This document shows positions 14,056 through 15,653 of a stretch of 15,653 nt of DNA, one piece after another. Origin of the DNA: an uncultured Bacilli bacterium (GTDB taxonomy: Bacteria > Bacillota_I > Bacilli_A > RF39 > UBA660); contig CANQRX010000026.1 of assembly GCA_947626425.1 (NCBI GenBank), positions 1 through 15,653 of the forward strand. Direction: 5' to 3'. The notes below the pieces were generated by a model that searched no databases, had not been told where the DNA came from, and saw only the letters and a program-made list of their open reading frames with translations. Numbering within the stretch: the stretch's first letter is position 1; the number at the start of each line of letters is the position of its first letter. Made by a program: the position numbers and the translations under genes.

Positions 14056-15373
14056 TTAACTAATCGTCAAAGTGTATGGACTGCTTGAAGTTCCTTCTCC
14101 TCCATTTATCTTCACATTCGATTTCAGATACACGACGGGGCGAACCGCGCTAGCACTGTCGGCACTGCGGTTGTTGACAATCCCGCCCGTGTTGACATGG
14201 AACACATAGAAAGCATTCGAAGAGTGCGGCGCAGGCGTCATTGTCCATTGCGTATTACTTGAATCTAATAACCAATCATTTTGATAACAATAATTATTAG
14301 CAGAACTATTCCAACTATACATTGATATTTCTAAACATTGCTTTCTCTTTTTTAATTGACCCCCACTTGTTGCGAATCCATAATCACTTGGATACATTAA
14401 GCCTACTTTCCCTTCCCATGTAGTTTGACGGTCTACTTGGTCATTACAATAACTTCCATTTGTACATTGCTTCCCATTTGCTGTACTGCGTTCGGCACTG
14501 TACATATAACCTGGAGTTATTGAAGTAGTCCAACTTATTGTATCTGCTGTTCCTGTATTCCATGTTACTTCTTCGACCATATTTTGGGCATCACTCTTTA
14601 AAGCTGTCCAACTAGGACAAGAACTATCTCCACAAGTACTAACAGTAGCATCTCCACTGTATTTCTTTAAGACATACATTAAATCGGCCTGACTCCATTC
14701 ATTCACTCCATAACCACTATTTATTTCTGAAGAAGAATCATCCCAGTTATATGTTCCTAAACTATCTTTTCTGATTATTTTTAATAATCTTTGTTTTCCC
14801 GATTTTGTTTGCACATTTTCCATTAAACCGATAATTCGCCAGGTTTCTCCATTAAATGTAACATAATTATCTGGATCTGGTCCAATAAATCTTATGTTAT
14901 TATCTTCTCCTTCTTGTTCATAATAAATTTGATCAGCATAGATACCACCATTTACTAAATCTTGGATTTTATCTTCAATTTCTGTTCCGCCAACTGGTTC
15001 TTCTCCTGTTAAAAAATATAATGTACATTTGGTTTTTGTTTCTTCTAAACCACTTAATAAAAAACGCCAATTCGTACTATCCCAATTACCTGTTGCTCCA
15101 TTCGTACACTCGGCATGGTCAAAACGTTTACCTTCACCTTTTTTTGGTATGCTCGTAGCATCTTGATTATCAATCTTAACAGCTACAATTGATACATCAC
15201 CACTATTAACTTGAATTTTTCCTTCCATTATTGGAAAACTTTGTTCGACTTGGTATTTTCCTAAACTTTTATTTAGTATATACCCCCCCCCCTAGGAGTG
15301 TTGTAATCGCAATTGTTCCTAATATTATTTTAGTCTTTTTACTGTTTTTTAACTTAAAATTTTCAATTTTCAT
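14056..15373 (-). CDS. Surface protein 3, split by a ten-G tract (out of frame as written)
   Basis: ATG 15373 follows AGAGAGGAAAAAGG and encodes MKIENFKLKNSKKTKIILGT, IAITTLLGGG, a signal peptide or anchor. Ten G (15283-15292) then shift the frame, which stops at TAA after VYTK. With nine or twelve G it would read YILNKSLGKYQVEQSFPI and continue to 14056, 438 residues. An internal ATG at 15228 gives 390 residues without a signal peptide. The mature part parallels surface protein 2: SIVAVKIDN, WRIIGLMEN, RLLKIIRKD, NSGYGVNEWSQ, TTWEGKVGLMYPSDYGFAT, WTMTPAPHSSNAFYVF, RPVVYLKSN, GGEGTSSSPYTL. The final part (about 14100-14245) is sharply GC-rich and has the AAC/AAT-derived codon pattern. Function unknown; probably surface-exposed. 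A sequencing error in the G run is the alternative to phase variation. Confidence 0.7.
14116..14250 (-). other. Variable-region-like segment (VR3) of surface protein 3
   Basis: By hand count 71 of 120 bases at 14121-14240 are G or C, against 31 of 120 at 14241-14360, a step within one gene. On the coding strand the codons before RPVVYLKS include AAC AAC CGC AGT GCC GAC and then AGT GCT AGC, nearly all NNC/NNT. The closing block at 14116-14139 matches VR1's block at 23 of 24 bases although flanking sequence has diverged. It fits a DGR target whose constant end is shared with VR1; inferred, not proven. Confidence 0.55.
15283..15292 (-). repeat. Ten-G homopolymer, candidate phase-variation tract (surface protein 3)
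   Basis: Same position in the gene, same length and same flanks (CCTA before, TAT then TACTAAATAAAAGTTT after) as the tract at 11185-11194. Nine or twelve G restore the frame; ten and eleven give early stops. Confidence 0.9.
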
Positions 15374-15403
15374 TTTCCTTTTTCCTCTCTATTTTCTATT
15401 AAA

Positions 15404-15432
15404 ATTATAAGTTAATAAATGCCTTTTTTCAA
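15404..15432 (-). promoter_or_regulatory. Promoter of surface protein 3 (shared family promoter)
   Basis: -35 TTGAAA (15427-15432), exact 17-bp spacer, -10 TATAAT (15404-15409). An inverted repeat AAGATG-N5-CATCTT (15431-15447) abuts the -35 and could be an operator; its CATCTT half is also next to the -35 of surface protein 1. Confidence 0.85.
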
Positions 15433-15553
15433 GATGTTTTGCATCTTAAAATATTTAAAGTTATTTAGGAGGTTCTTCTAGTTTTAACAAAGTTGAACAC
15501 TCAAAAATACATTTTTAAATAATTACTCATCTAAACTATTTTCATTTAATAAA

Positions 15554-15612
15554 TTATGTTAAACTTAACATAATTATTATTATGTTAAGGATTTAGTTAT
15601 GTTAAGGATTTA
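15554..15612. repeat. Cluster of four TATGTTAA elements (palindrome plus direct repeat)
   Basis: TTATGTTAA and TTAACATAA form 9-bp perfect arms around AC (15554-15573). TTATGTTAAGGATTTA then occurs twice with a 17-bp period (15580-15595, 15597-15612). The 8-mer TATGTTAA thus appears three times forward and once reversed within 60 bp, an arrangement like operator or iteron clusters. Confidence 0.8.
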
Positions 15613-15641
15613 AAAAGAACCCCATTAAAATGGAGGATTCT
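15612..15641 (-). terminator. Terminator of a minus-strand gene beyond the right edge
   Basis: On the minus strand AGAA, CC and CCAT pair with ATGG, GG and TTCT around loop TTTA, with two bulged T, followed by TTTT. Orientation implies a leftward gene ending just outside the window. Confidence 0.65.
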
Positions 15642-15653
15642 ACAATTTTTCCT

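Larger units (their letters stand above)
15433..15653. other. Right-edge non-coding region
   Basis: About 220 bp without a recognisable gene on either strand. It contains the inverted repeat next to the promoter of surface protein 3, an AT-rich stretch (about 15450-15550) in which nothing is recognised, the TATGTTAA repeat cluster, and a terminator pointing left from a gene beyond the edge. Confidence 0.6.

Noticed and set aside
1..15653. A DGR reverse transcriptase, accessory (Avd) gene or template repeat in the window
   Set aside because: No reading frame on either strand carries reverse-transcriptase motifs such as YxDD, and no non-coding GC-rich copy of the variable segments was found. 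If a DGR exists it is outside the window.

Overview
This window looks like the chromosome of a low-GC, anaerobic, Gram-positive bacterium of the gut Bacillota type (Bacilli or Mollicutes-related lineages are my best guess). Most of it is AT-rich, genes have strong GGAGG-type ribosome sites, and central metabolism includes a pyruvate:ferredoxin oxidoreductase. TGA is used as a stop (glycosyltransferase and the first surface protein) and tryptophan is TGG, so this is the standard bacterial code and not the Mycoplasma code. No rRNA, tRNA, CRISPR array, transposase or phage structural gene was recognised.

Layout from left to right: a partial AAA-ATPase/PD-(D/E)XK-type protein runs off the left edge (minus strand). 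Next is nifJ (minus). Divergent from nifJ is the first large surface protein (4802-6607, plus). Then come a decayed P-loop kinase and a GtrB-like glycosyltransferase that share an ATGA junction (minus), and a three-gene operon of unknown function containing a coiled-coil protein (minus). A second surface protein (9886-11275, minus) follows, then an ABC importer operon of the SsuABC/ThiXYZ type (permease, ATPase, binding protein; minus). A third surface protein (14056-15373, minus) is followed by a right-edge non-coding region with a repeated 8-mer and a terminator for a gene beyond the window.

The notable content is the family of three secreted or membrane-anchored proteins. All three are driven by almost the same promoter (TTG[CA]AA, 17 bp, TATAAT). 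All three share a C-terminal domain ending in PVVYLKS and GG-[DE]-G-[ST]. In two of them the last ~130 coding bases are abruptly GC-rich (about 60% against 26-36% next door), and the run of codons before PVVYLKS is almost all NNC/NNT. That is the pattern left when AAC/AAT codons of a template are mutated at adenines, as diversity-generating retroelements (DGRs) do. A hairpin lies just after each of these two variable regions; one has a C-GAAA-G tetraloop like known DGR target hairpins. No reverse transcriptase is in the window, so the machinery would have to be elsewhere or lost.

The second and third surface genes also carry a run of exactly ten G right after the signal-peptide codons. As written, both are out of frame by one base; nine or twelve G would join the signal peptide to the rest. 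This suggests on/off phase variation (or transcriptional slippage) layered on a hypervariable C-terminal domain: two independent diversification devices on one surface-protein family. The combination is the best candidate here for a system worth describing. The DGR part is inference from codon pattern and composition; the G tracts and frames are directly visible.
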